Counted from the first letter of the stretch, positions 45,535 through 56,802 are shown. The stretch is 64,000 nucleotides of DNA from Zygnema circumcarinatum (GCA_037447605.1 CM074814.1:1458972-1522971), one strand, 5' to 3'. Translations and numbers: made by a program. The notes: a model not told the origin generated them from the letters alone.

Positions 45535-45971
45535 TGTGATGATGATGATGCTACGGGTTGTACGGACTGTTGTACGGAAGCTGTACGGATATACGTACGG
45601 ACAGGCGTACGGATACTATACGGAATATGTACGGGCGAAAGAGAGACTGCGCATGTGAGAGAGTTCAGGAAGGTCTGTGCAGGAAGAGAAGTGTCAGGCG
45701 GAGGAGAAGCGTCTGGCGAAGCGTCGCAAATGTATGGTGCTCAAGAAGGAGGATTCAGAAAGGAGAATTCTGGAAGCTTAGACATTGGGTAGAAAAGAAG
45801 CGCTGCGCAGATGTAGAACACAGTGAAGAGAGAACAGGAAGAGAGAAGAGAGGATGAAGTGATCTGTAATGAGGCCTCATATGAAATAAAGAAGTGTTTA
45901 TGAGTTGTGTGTTGATCTTGTGAGAACATGTGTTTTGTATGTCAAGCTTGAATGTGTTCTCTTCTGTCACA
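45535..45971 (+). mobile_element. Solo LTR, copy 2, with 5-bp target duplication
   Basis: Same family as the unit at 33015: begins TGTGA, ends TCACA, ~95 percent identical by eye, flanked by ACAAC on both sides (45530-45534 and 45972-45976). Six GTACGG motifs (four TGTACGG, two CGTACGG) sit in the first 100 bases, and AATAAA lies near 45885. Because its target duplication differs from that of copy 1, the two are separate insertions and not the two ends of one element. Confidence 0.9.
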
Positions 45972-46339
45972 ACAACAACATGGAGCATGACCAACACAAC
46001 ATGCTCCACTCCCCACCACTCTCCCTCTCCTATACCAAAATCCCATAGAACGCCTTGTACTGCTTCGACACCGGAGTCTGCGAGAGCTGCTGGACTTTTG
46101 GGGGCACGGCAGACACAATACAGACACTTTGGGTGGAAATGCATACAGGTATTGCAACCGAGTGTCGTAACATAGACACAAGTTAAATCACCTTCCTGAA
46201 GTTTAAAAAAACCGCTGGGATAGACATAGGTTGAAAGTTCCTCAAATCTTAAGTATCAAACAACGGACTACAAATAATTGGAGAACTATATACCCCCCCC
46301 CCTTTTTTATTATCCCGCCCCTGTTTTTTTGAAATCCCA

Positions 46340-46830
46340 CTCTCCCATATTGACTATTCCCGCCCCCCCCCCTCCCATTTTGGCTAACCCCCCCCATTTT
46401 GGATATTTCGGGAGGAGATTCTGCTCATTCTCTCTCACTCCTTTGCTCTCCTCTGCTCTCTCCGCTAGTCTCTCTCTTTGCTCTCACTCCTCTGCTCTCT
46501 CTCTCTCTCCCCTATACTCTCTCTCCTCGGCTCTCACTCCTCTGCTCTCTCTCCCTCCTCTTCTCTCCTCCGCTCTCTCTCTCTCCTCTGCTCTCGCTCT
46601 CCTCTGCTCTCTCTAGTCTCTCTCCCCTCTGCTCGCTCTCCTCTGCTCTTCAAGAGAGAGAGAGAGAGAGAGAGAGAGTCTCCCTCTCTTTTCTGCTCTG
46701 CTCTCCCTTTGCGAATGTCTTTACGGACGTTGCGCTGATGTGTGAGAAGGAGAAAACAATGGGGGAATGTCCAAAGTAGAGGGGGGGGATATCCCAAAAT
46801 GGGAGGGGGGGAATAGCCAGCGGGGCATTA
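46340..46830. repeat. Inverted-repeat element around a CTCT/GAGA core
   Basis: The left arm (about 46350-46412: TGACTATTCCCGC, CCTCCCATTTTGG, CCCATTTTGGATAT) is matched on the opposite strand by the right arm (about 46760-46820: ATATCCCAAAATGGGAGG, GGGGAATAGCCA). Between them is a ~270-base pyrimidine tract of CTCTCTGCT units with a GA run near 46650-46678. It could be a MITE with an expanded microsatellite. No target duplication was identified. Confidence 0.6.
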
Positions 46831-47388
46831 AGTCGGATCAGATTTTCCGAATCTTGCAAGCCACTCCTGAGATGTTTCCTTAGCGAGTTGAGTTGACGTT
46901 TTTTTACCGTTACAAAAAAACGATGCAAAGTTAGGCCAGAGCCGTGCTTGAAGCCCGCGGCCAGGAGGATGAAGACAGCGCAGCTTTTACATAATTTAAA
47001 TTTTATGCACAATAATCTGTATTATACCTTTCATATAATTTCACAACGTCAGCACGGTATTTAGTACAACAACTGCAACGTGCTTTATGAAATAAATGTG
47101 CGAACCTTTAGAGCTACTTCAAGGAAGTTGCACGCAGGATATGGTTGCTTTCAGTACAAGAAATGGATGTCAAGGGCAAAGTCATCACCCATTAGAATCG
47201 AAAACGGTGAACTTAAAGATAAACGAGATGTAGGAAAAGATTGAAAATAACTATTATACAATTTGGCAAATCTAATATAACAATGACAGTAATATTCTCC
47301 TCATACCAAGCATATCAAACAAGCGCTGCACTTCTTTTGAGCAACAAATTGCAGATGACGCACGAGTAGCCTGCAAAGGCTGTCTGAC

Positions 47389-48144
47389 TTATTTCAACTG
47401 GGAGCTGTTTTCGTCAAATGCGACTTCATTGTTGGGCCCGTCTGAAATACTTGGAGCATCTTCCGCCGAGCTAGCAAGCTCCGCCACGAGGTTCTCGAGT
47501 TTCCAGTGACGTATGGAGATGCTGACTATTTCTCCTCTGAAAGGCTCCGGCGAATCTGCTTTAACTATGTGAGAGATTTCACCAGTTTGTCTGAAGGCCA
47601 TGGAGGCAACATACGCGAGCAGAGCAGCTCTCTTCATAGAAGTCATAGGCTTCGTCGATCGTTTCGACTGTTCAACTGAAACTGACCCCAAAGGATCCCT
47701 CTGAGTAGAGTCCACTCTTTCCTGCGCACGAAAAATAAACAACATGAGACCACCGACTTTATGAAAAACCCGTTATGATGCCCGTACAAACGAACAAAAT
47801 AATAAGAAAAATAAATGAAGATCCTTGCAAAGCAGCGCTGGCTTTCCCTTGGTGTACTTTTCAAAATATTAGAAAGTCGAGCTGACAAGAAGTACGACAG
47901 TTGGTTTTCTATCCCACTAGTTGATTACAGCTCTCAATGAACATACCTGGCCCTCCTTTCCCTGAGCGCAGCACGTTGCCGAGAAATCCCGCGCAACAGA
48001 GGTCTCTCGCCATTTAACACAGCTTGCAGTTCTGCCGCTTGTTGCAAAACCAGCGCTATTGCTCCCGAATCGATCTTGATCCATGCAGCGCAAGCTGCCT
48101 ACGGCCATAGTCGCTGTCCGTCCACAGACATGTGCAGCTGCCAT
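47389..48144 (-). CDS. Hypothetical plastid-type protein, 176 aa (2 exons)
   Basis: Exons 47947-48144 and 47389-47721, phase 0 (CAG|gtatgt ... cgtgcgcag|GAA). The first ~65 residues lack acidic clusters and are rich in Ala, Ser, Thr, Arg and Cys, as in a plastid transit peptide. A moderately hydrophobic stretch follows (RAALLAYVASMAF, residues 97-109), preceded by KPMTSMK, which could be a lumen or membrane signal. The C-terminal part is polar and acidic (ELASSAEDAPSISDG). No known family recognised. A minus-strand CATAAATAG near 48340 could be the TATA box, with CACGTGG elements further upstream. Confidence 0.55.
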
Positions 48145-48329
48145 CCTTCCCTCGTCAACAAAACCGACTAAAACAAGGAAATCTTAGCCCCGTATGTCTA
48201 CGCTTTGAACACAAAAGAAGAAGCTCCTCCCTTCTCTAGTCAGTCTCTGCAAGCAGCTGCGAATACGAAAGCCCAGCCCAGCTCCTCCTGCGGCCGCTGA
48301 CAGCTCCAAATCCTGCACACCGCAGTGCA

Positions 48330-48560
48330 GGTGGCCGCTATTTATGAGGCCTCCTGCCGGACAGGCTCCGGCCTCTCCATGCGCCAGGTGGCAGGTTTCG
48401 CACGTGTCCAGGTGTTCAAGACACGCGTCCAGAGCACGCTGCGACGTCTGGCGGAGCTGTTGCCTCTGATTGGACAACGTGGCAGCAAAGTGTCCACGTG
48501 GTGGCTAATACGACAGAACAGAAGTAAGCCTGCACACGTGGCCGTTGCGGACTGGTCATC
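48330..48560 (-). promoter_or_regulatory. Promoter of the 176-aa protein
   Basis: A TATA-like CATAAATAG (minus) near 48340 is followed upstream by GCACGTGTCC (48399), TCCACGTGGTGG (48496) and ACACGTGGCC (48535). Layout and spacing resemble the promoters of the small membrane family and the LEA genes. Confidence 0.5.
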
Positions 48561-48609
48561 GTTTGAGAAGCGGACGACAGCCGGTTGGGTACGGTAACAG
48601 GTCACAGGG

Positions 48610-49115
48610 CGGACCATTGGATCGCTAACCATTGGGAGACCATTGGTTGGCAATGGTTGGCTGGACTGTGGTTCGGATAGCATTTCCAACCAATGGTTCA
48701 GTATTCGGACCATTGGCAATGGTTGGCCAGGCCCGAAACCAAAGTTATTAACCGTTACCAACAGTTCCATAAAGGGCTATTATAATCTAAATATGTCGAA
48801 GAAATTAACATGACATATTTATCACTGGACTATGGTGGTTAGCAATTGTTGGCAACCATGGAATCCAGTGGTTTGAGCCTTGACAATGGTTGTCAATTAC
48901 CCAATTGTCCGATCTGTGCCGTACTGCACAGGTCGTACCATTGAATCTGCAAACAATGGCTCAAGTCCCAACCACTGTGATGACAATGATTGCAACCATT
49001 GGCGATGGTTGTTGACTATTGGTAAACAATGATTGGCTGCATCTGCCAGTCAATGGTTGCAACCATTGAATTTGATGGTTCAAATGCTGGCAATAGTTGG
49101 CAACCATTGATTTTA
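48610..49115. repeat. Array of CCATTGG / CCAATGG motifs on both strands
   Basis: About twenty copies of (CA)ACCATTGG or its complement CCAATGGTT(G), some degenerate, are packed into 500 bases, often as back-to-back pairs such as ACCATTGGCAATGGTTGG. No fixed period is evident. There is no coding frame. Confidence 0.8.
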
Positions 49116-49515
49116 GGGATTTCTGCACATACTCTTGCGCATTGCAGCTATAATCAAAGAGCTTGAAACAAGGCCACTGTGCTTTCTCCGATTCCGCTTG
49201 AACCCACTGACTACTTATAAGCGCTTGGAATTGAGATTGGCAAGAAATTGACAGACATTCCCAGGGCTCAGCTGCCACACAGAATTATTGCACTGTGCGC
49301 CTACAAAAGGGCGGACTTTGCTTTCCTTAAGCGCTCGTCTGCCTGTACATACTCTCTCGCAAAACTTTATAGATCTGTATAACAGGTAAGTCCCAAAAAA
49401 TAAATGGCCAAACTTAACTTTTCTGGAGCATTTTGTAGGCAGAAAATTCTGTGAAGACTGGACATACACAATCAGCCCCTCCTTAGGATAGTGATAAAAT
49501 TGAATATCAATACGC

Positions 49516-51626
49516 TCAATCCTTCTCAATGGAAAACTTCCCGGTAATGCCTTCCGCACTGGCCTCCTTGGCCTTCTCCATGAGAGCCCTTAGATCCAAA
49601 ACCGGAGGATTTGGGCTGGGACGTGGAGCAGCGATCTCTGCCTGTTCTGCGACCACGGGGATGACTGCCTCCTCTTCAACAGTGGGGGGCTCCACCTGTT
49701 CGATCTCTACTACTTCTGTGACTGGCTGGGGAGCCGCTTCTGTTACTGTCACTGGAGAGGGCTCTACTTCCTTCACTGGTGCGGGGGATGCTGCTTCTGC
49801 TGGAGGGGGGGGTGCTGCTTCTGCTGGAGGGGGGGATGCTGCTTCTGCTGGAGGGGGTGGTGCTTCCTTTACTGGAGATGGTGCTGTTTCATTTTCCTCT
49901 TTTGCAGCGATGGACTCTTCTTTCAATTTCTCGACTTTTTCTTTCGCTAACCGCCTGCCTTCTCCTCTGCTACTAGCCTCAGCTGCCCTTTGAGAAGCCG
50001 CCAGGGTCAGTGCCGCAGTTGATATGGCCAGAAGCGCTGCTCGACGAGAAGGATAGGGGCCCATCTTACAGCCAGAGTCCTGTGGCAGACAAGCACCGCG
50101 ACCACCATCAAAAGCAGGCATAACTTGGGGTTCCAACTTTTTCGTAGTCAGTACAGACGTGATAAATAATTTCGCGCCAAATACATCATATACCAGCTTG
50201 TGATGCCAGGGATGGCAACTTTCAAGCAATCCAATTATTTTGAGAGTATGCGCGCTGGTTTATGGGCTACCAGTCCTGCAACGCAGCTGGTTCACTTTGA
50301 ACTTTGCAAGCATTGTCAGATAGAAACTTAATATTAATTTTCTCGCACATGCATCTTCCCATCATGCGTACTCAATACACATGGGAAAGCCACGCTTATT
50401 GACTTCGAATTGCTAGCCAACGACAAATAAGCAACTGCTACAATTCAATCCATATAGCCGTGCACAAAAGCAAAAGTTGTGATGCAGAAGCTGGAGGATC
50501 CTTGCACAAGCCCACATGAATTGGAGCAGGAAAGCTCTCCACGTCAATATTGCACAACCATACCATTAAAGAGACCAGCCTCAGCAGTCAGGATGATTCG
50601 AGCATGGAGCTATTTAGAAAGCGAGCCGAGTGCTTGGCGTTCTCGACTGACTGACATGCACAGCCTCGCCTGAGAAGCCTACTCTCCGTCGTCTTTTTAT
50701 AACAGATGAGTTCTCATTTGCTTGCAGCAGGCACGATGGATGGAAGTGAACTGCCTTGGATGCTATTTACATTTAAAAGCTACTTGTGCATAAGAGGACA
50801 TGCCTAACCATACTCATACTCATATTTGATGCTTGTAAAAACGTGTAACGGGTCCGTTCATGAGCTGAAACTTGGCCTCCGTGGAATGATGTCTCAAACA
50901 CAATGAGCAGGAAAGAAGGAATTGCGAACATTACTGGTCATATGCTTGAGGCTTAATATCTGCTCAGACTTAAATTCACATAATGGATTTGCATACTGAG
51001 CACGTGATAATGCATTGACGCACAGGGAGGCGAGATAGAGTCATTCGACGAGACATGAAGTGGTTTTTCCTTCGGGACAGGGGAGGGAAAGCAAGGAAGA
51101 TGTAATTAACCTTCACTATTTTTTTCCGGGGTTAAAAAGGTAAAAACTGCATCCTCAAGGCATCCATTGCAATGACATTCAAACAAGGAATGAGTGATCA
51201 ACTGGCATTGCCAATCCTCACACAAGCTCCATAACCGCCATTACTCACAAAAAAATTAGGGCGTCAAACTCTTCAGCAGTAGGCAGCGAACTTACGGTTG
51301 CTGTGGAGCAGCTGCCCTCTGCTGACATCCGCACTTGCACTGCGGCTGGGCGCTCATAGGACACAAGCTTCAGTCCCTGCTGTAGGCAGCAAAAAAAAAT
51401 CAAAACACACAGATTAAGCTCTGGCAGCTTAGAGGTACGAGCTCCTTCATCCAAATCGCTGAAAACTCTCTTTTTTGCGAACCTCCTTGCAGTGACCGGA
51501 GGTCACACGCCCCGTGACAATGCAAGGCCCTAGCTTTACCTGCATCTTCGAGCCTGCAGCGAGGGCGGAGGTCGAGGGCAGCATAGCGTTCGCCGAGGCG
51601 GCCCCCAACAAGGCTGCGGCAGCCAT
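49516..51626 (-). CDS. Proline-rich plastid protein with twin-arginine lumen signal (3 exons)
   Basis: Exons 51540-51626, 51296-51376 and 49516-50079, all phase 0, give 243 residues. Residues 1-56 form a plastid transit peptide (MAAAALLGAASANAMLPSTS). Next is a lumen-type signal: twin arginine (PSRRAALLAISTAALTLAAS, R68-R69) with a hydrophobic core and an Ala-x-Ala-like end. That suggests delivery to the thylakoid lumen by the Tat route. The mature part has a charged helix (RRLAKEKVEKLKEES), then tandem PPPPAEAAS/PPPAEAA units and Val/Pro/Glu-rich sequence, and ends with a short helical tail (LDLRALMEKAKEASAEG). No enzyme domain. I do not recognise a family. A structural or assembly role at the membrane is only a guess. 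Confidence 0.7.
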
Positions 51627-51799
51627 GGCTGCCTCCTGCCTGCCACTGCCAAGCGCCAACGTTCCCTTTCCAAGCCAAATTGGAGCACGTTGTACCGCCG
51701 CCTGCCCGGACAAAACATTTCAGCTAGCGAACGAGTGGAACACCGACGTGGCGCCACAGGAGTGGTCAAGGCGAGCCTCGATTGAAACTTTTGAGCCAG

Positions 51800-52015
51800 A
51801 AATATTTCCCGTACGGGCGGCGGCCGGTTTGCGGCCCGGCCTGGTGCGGTACGGTACGGACCTGGACCTCGCTGCGAGTGACGTGACGCGGCGCGTGGCG
51901 GGGTGGGATCTCGCGGGCGGGCGGGCCCGCCAATGGCAGCGCCGCGGCCGAGTCGAAACGTTATCCGTGTGGCACGTGCAGGGGCGGTGCGTGAATGGCC
52001 AACGCGCCGGATGGC
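51800..52015 (-). promoter_or_regulatory. Upstream region with GTAC palindromes
   Basis: CCCGTACGGGCGG (near 51808) and GCGGTACGGTACGG (near 51846) lie 180-230 bases upstream of the proline-rich gene, with GTGGCACGTGCAGG near 51968 further out. CGTACGG motifs of this kind recur at several other gene starts in the window. Confidence 0.4.
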
Positions 52016-52096
52016 ACCTTTGAGAATTTTGTTTCTGACCGTTTTCTTCCTTCGGTTTGGCGGATGGATGGATGGGTTAATCAGCTTGTTTGTGTG

Positions 52097-52160
52097 ACCG
52101 GCGGTTGGTTCGTCGTGGTTCTCCATGTTCTTTTTGTATCGCCATCGCGAGATCAAGGTT
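52097..52160 (-). repeat. Dispersed repeat R1, partial copy 2
   Basis: The minus strand reads TTGATCTCGCGATGGCGAT ... ACATGGAGAACCACGACG, the 5' part of R1. It faces the next R1 copy (52213) about 50 bases away, making an inverted pair. Confidence 0.65.
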
Positions 52161-52212
52161 TCTTCTTCGAGTTCAGTACGTACAGAAAGAACGACAAAGA
52201 GGAGGATTGGCA

Positions 52213-52355
52213 TTGATCTCGCATGGCGATGATGGACACGGACATGGACAAAGTCAACATGGAGAACCACGGGGAACCGGTCACAAATGACTTAGGGACG
52301 AAAGAAAAGCTATGAGCGGAACTCTGCTTCTGGGCCCAATAACAGCAGGGCTCCA
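52213..52355 (+). repeat. Dispersed repeat R1, copy 3
   Basis: It begins GCATTGATCTCGCATGGCGA and continues with ACATGGAGAACCACGGGGAA and AGGGACGAAAGAAAAGCTAT, a diverged R1. Confidence 0.7.
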
Positions 52356-52977
52356 GAAGCACCCGAGTGGAGGAGGAACGAGTATCGTAATAAAATGCAA
52401 TGTAGTATACGGGCACGACCGTAGAACAAAGGCTAATGGACTTGTGCATCAGAACCATCAGATGGGCACGAGCCCCCATGCATGCTCGTCATCATGCGTG
52501 CTTCCACGCTAAAATTCACACTCACCCACGCCACGCCACGTCAAATTTTACAAAAAAAAAAAGTATGGTTGGAGACCGCATGATTTTGAGGCCATGCCCT
52601 CTTAACCCCTAGACTCTTCATCCATTGAACTGAGAAAAAATAAGCGATGTATCTGTGTGTTTGCTGTTCTCAGATCACATTTAATTCAGTCATGAAGCCC
52701 ACGCCTAGTGCCTGCAGCAATGCATCAAAAGCCTGCAACTCAATGGTGCTTTAAGAAGGCCATTAGGCGTCTCCTCTATGGTTTGAAAGTCTCAGCAATA
52801 GACTAAAGTGGGACTCCCCACAGAAGATGGCAATTCTCCATAAGGTTGTCCAAGAATTTGAGTTTTTGTACAATGAGAACTAACACTAAAGTACAAACCC
52901 TACGGTTGGGATCTCAGTACGACCTCTTAAGGGGAAAAATAAAATCAATAAATTTGGACCCCTTGGGAGCCGCTTCC
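52356..52977. other. Intergenic, no gene seen
   Basis: 3' flank of the GT14 gene and remnant repeat sequence. No supported frame. Confidence 0.5.
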
Positions 52978-55900
52978 TCATATCCCCATCATGGGGGCTA
53001 AGTGTAGTAACTTCGGCACAGCGCTAGGCATGAACTTCCTCGCGAAAAGGAAGCAGTAAGCATTGCGATCGTCATTCCAGACACACGTCTTATTTTTCCT
53101 CATCCCCCCTATCAACTTCTCGTTCACTTCAACTGCTTCAAAGGCTGTAGGATGCCACCCTCCTCGGCTCCAATCCACATACATCGTCGATCTAAAGGCC
53201 AAATCCTGTGGTCGCGTGATGTAAAGGTAAGTCGGAAAGTAATGCTCGTCATTATAACAAGAGCCTTTACAGTAATCTTTGAACTTCTTGTAATACTTTT
53301 GATCACTCACAATAGAGAGAGCCACCTCTCTCGTGAACTCAAACCACTGAGATCCTTTCCGCCATTGCTTAAGCGAAACCAGTGGCATGAAGGCCTGCTT
53401 ATAGCGGCCTCTCCCCCAGGGTCCAGGATCGTCCTTGCTGTTGATAAAACTTTTGTTCGTTAGCATGAAGTAGTTGTAGATAAAAGTGAAGTTATGGAGT
53501 GGAATACATGATTCTGAGACGAGGACAAAGCGGTCGTTCAAGGGATCAAGAAGAGCATTCGCCAAGAGCCGCTTTTCGGCATCCACCATCGACATTTTCC
53601 CCCATCCGACATCCTGGAAATCACAGCACAACAAAAAGTGAGTCATGCAACTGAACAGGTCATTAACAAGAAGCTGATGTCCGGAAAATAGATTTGAAAT
53701 ACGCCATGGTCATTTATTGCAACACTCGAAAGTCACGAACAACAACAAGCTCAACCAATGCAGTTCCCTTCCTTCCAGAGACTGAAGTAAACCATCACAG
53801 AGTCAAACAATTGAGATTCCTCCTTTCCTGCTCTCTTGCACTGATAAGCGTCAGCCCTCTGCATGTGAATGCAGTATAACCAAACTGTACGAATATTTCA
53901 TTTCGTTCGAATTGACTCCGCACAACATCATTTTGCCTGTAATCGTTTCATCAAATCATCCAATTATTCTTTGACTCTGTACGGCTCAGTGATTCGGTTA
54001 GGCTCCTGTACCAGACATTCAATCCTGATCATGCTGACACATCTTCATCACAAGAAGAAGAATTTCAGTTCTCCCTCTACGTCACTTGGCAGACTTGTGT
54101 CCACTCCAACTTAGCTGTTCACGCAAACTGAGCCGCAGCATACTATTAGCAACAGCGCTTTCAATTTGTATGTTGGAAGCTTTCCACGGGAGTCTACATT
54201 CACTTGCCCTCGATAGATGGTATAGAGGTACAACCCTACACCCCCTTCTAGAAGCTAACACCGCCAATAAAAAGAATAGCCTTCAGTGGATGTTCGAAAA
54301 TATGATCTTTCTCTCGTGCACCAGTCCTGTTCCATCACAAATGTTTGCTCGAATGCACTGTCAGGGGCCTACATACACTGAAGTGCCTGACTTCTTTATT
54401 TCTTAAGTTCAATTCTGAGCCTCGCATCACTTGTTCCTTTACGGGCAAGGTGCATTTCGCTTAATAGCTTCAATTAAACAACCATTGTTTATTTTACATA
54501 AGCCAGCTGGGCAATCTGATGGCGGTATTTACACGTCATCAGATTGCTTGACTTCCAGCGGTCTCACATCACTTCAAAATTAATGCATCAACCAAAGGTC
54601 AGCTCAATGATGCCGAATAAAAGGCAAGCTGCATCAGCAAGCTGGCTTCTGCAACATGGACCTAGGGCTTGATTAAGCAACATCTTGGTCAATCAACATC
54701 CGTCACTTTTAACTGCTATTCTTTCAGCCTGCTGTAAAGTAAGACATGACTATACCAAATTTTGATTGGAAACACGACCACATATAAAGAACATCACCAG
54801 AATTTGACATTCCATCTGACTGAGTTCAATTCAGAACTTGCGAAGGGCTTCCTTTGCTTCCTGAACTCTCGCCTTGGCGAGACAGCGCGTTGATCTGAAG
54901 CTTGCTTTGGAATTTTCGTCTTGCTGGGCTCAGAAGGCTTTTTTTGACAGCATTCAATTCACTACCTTCCAGCTTTTCCCTTCTTTCTCCTTGTGATTCA
55001 GTTTTAGGCTGACCTATAAAAGCAGCCTCGACTTTTCTAGTCCCTGCTGTCTGATGTCTGCACGAGAAGCAAATGAACATGGTAACCGAAAGCAGATCCA
55101 CTCACTCTTCCCATGAAATGTTTCACTCCTCCTATACAATGGTGTGATGTTGCAAATGAGACTTGCAGCTTGACGACCTACTCACCCTCCATTGCCTAAC
55201 TCACCTGGCTTGGAATCTGACGCCTCCGAAACGGCCGTGGGAGGGTGCGTGTGTACTCGTATCCAGGTTTGGCATGTATATAAATGGAATACTTTCTCCT
55301 ATAGCCTCTGAAGAACCGCCACCAGAATGGCGCAAGCGGAAGATCCCCTCGAACCAAAAACAAAAATGCCAGCTTCCTCTTCGAACTAACATCCCACTTT
55401 TGCGGCGATCCCATCCCGGTTTGAAGCGCGCGTTCAAAGAGTTCCTCGTCGTCCATTTCGTGCCAAACATCACTGAATGGATGTGCCCCGGGCGGCGCAT
55501 CCACATCCCCTCTAAGGAGCTGCGCTATGCTGTGCATTTCTGCTGAGAGCTCTCGATACGGTCTCTCCGTAGAAACGCTCTCTCCACTTGCATGCTCCTC
55601 TCTCTCCTTCCCTCCTTTGTCCTCCAGGACTGTTTTATCGCTGGCCCCATCCTCATTGCCTTTTCCACAGCCTTCTGCGACACTTGCCTTTGAAGCTTCG
55701 TTCGTTGCAGGTCGCTGTTCGAGATTCGTCTGTCCAACATCTTCCGAGGTGGCAAGCCCTGCGTCCAACATGAACTGCAGCAGTCCTGCCTGCTCCTCAG
55801 CGCGCTCCCCTGCAAAAGAAGTGGCTTTCTTCCGACTATACAGGTTCCGGGTCACACCGGAGGAGCTTTGCAAACCGAGGAAAAACCCTAAAGCAAGGCC

Positions 55901-55990
55901 GCATATGAATGTGAGGGCCGCAATAAAGCGCCTGTGCACCTTGCCTATGTGCAAAGGGCGCTTTGCAGGAAGGGCGTGAGCTTCAATCAT
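52978..55990 (-). CDS. GT14-family glycosyltransferase (core-2/I-branching type, 2 exons)
   Basis: Exons 55205-55990 and 52978-53613, phase 0, with a 1.6-kb intron, give 473 residues. A short cytosolic head is followed by one membrane anchor (FIAALTFICGLALGFFLGLQ, about residues 22-41): a type II Golgi protein. A ~150-residue acidic stem comes next. The catalytic domain starts at KLAFLFLVRGDLPLAPFWWRFF and contains YSIYIHAKPGY, MVDAEKRLLANAL, FVLVSESCIPLHNF, GRYKQAF, QWFEFTREVA, CYNDEHYFPTYL and VDWSRGGWHP, all hallmarks of plant GT14 (DUF266) proteins. Some plant GT14 enzymes add glucuronic acid to arabinogalactan side chains. The exact activity here is not known. An arabinogalactan protein gene lies 4 kb away. 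Confidence 0.93.
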
Positions 55991-56029
55991 GCCGCCTGCG
56001 GCTTGCGTCCATAGCCCTCCGCACCTTCC

Positions 56030-56165
56030 CCCCTCTCCCTCCCTCTCCCTCTCCTCTCTCCGTCACCCTCTCCCTCTCCTCTCTCCGTCACCCTCTCCCT
56101 CTCCCTCCCCCTCTCCCTCTCTCTCCGTCGCCCTCTCCCTCTCTCCCTCTCTCCTTCCCCCCCTC
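56030..56165. repeat. CTCTCCCT-rich tract
   Basis: Imperfect CTCTCC/CTCTCCGTCAC repeats lie just upstream of the GT14 start codon. On the gene strand this is a GA-rich 5' leader, as at the CCR-like and helicase genes. Confidence 0.85.
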
Positions 56166-56275
56166 TCCGAAAGCCGTCCGGAGTCCGTCCAACGTTGGCA
56201 GCGGCGAATGGGCGACACACGGTTTAGCGTGGGACGCTTTTGGGCAAACTCGGCATTCTGCAAGCGCGCACCGCG

Positions 56276-56340
56276 TCCGTACAGCACGGCTATCGTACGG
56301 TTTGACCGATCAGCGGTACGGCTTCGTACGGCAGCCGTAG
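56276..56340 (-). promoter_or_regulatory. CGTACGG cluster upstream of GT14
   Basis: Five GTAC cores in 65 bases (CCGTACAGC, TCGTACGGT, CGGTACGGC, TCGTACGGC, and a CCGTAG remnant) lie about 300 bases before the start codon. GTAC is the core bound by SBP-domain factors; binding here is untested. Confidence 0.4.
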
Positions 56341-56624
56341 AGTCGGAGTCGGCAGGCCCTGCGATTGGCGCGCAGGGCGCGACCTCGGGCGCCGCGGCGA
56401 CGTGACCACGGGGGGGACCTCTCGGTCGCCATCCATTCACAATTTTTTTTTTTTTTTAAACCTAGTCGATGGGGCCTCCAATGGCGATTAGCCACGTGTG
56501 CAAAAGGGGAGACGTGGCGAGTCGACATTGGACGATGCTCGAGTCTAGTTCGCAGTGCAGGAGGCCTCCTCCGTGTTACGCTACAAAACCGTTCATGCGC
56601 TACGTTGAAGGGCTTGGAATCCCA

Positions 56625-56802
56625 ACCCTAAGAGCCTAAGCCATGCACCATAACCCCAAACTCATAGAACCCTAGAACCTTAAAATTATAATCCTAGAAC
56701 CCCAACCCTACTCTTAACCCTAAGACCAGAAGCCCTAGCCCCTAACCCTAAAACCCTGACCCTACAACCCTAAAACTATAACCTTAGACCCTAAACCCTA
56801 CG
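56625..56802. repeat. Degenerate telomere-like CCCTAA block
   Basis: About twenty imperfect CCCTAA/CCCTAGAA/CCCTAAACC units, all with the C-rich strand on the + strand, fill 180 bases. The unit is the Arabidopsis-type telomere repeat (CCCTAAA) in decayed form, i.e. an interstitial telomeric block. Confidence 0.85.

Noticed and set aside
33015-45971. The two LTRs as ends of one 13-kb retrotransposon
   Set aside because: Each has its own complete target duplication (ATTAG vs ACAAC), and ordinary genes lie between them.
54826-55101. Minus-strand frame between the GT14 exons as an extra exon
   Set aside because: Joining exon 1 directly to the exon at 53613 gives an unbroken GT14 domain (RQIPSQ|DVGWGKMSMVDAE); an insertion there would disrupt it.
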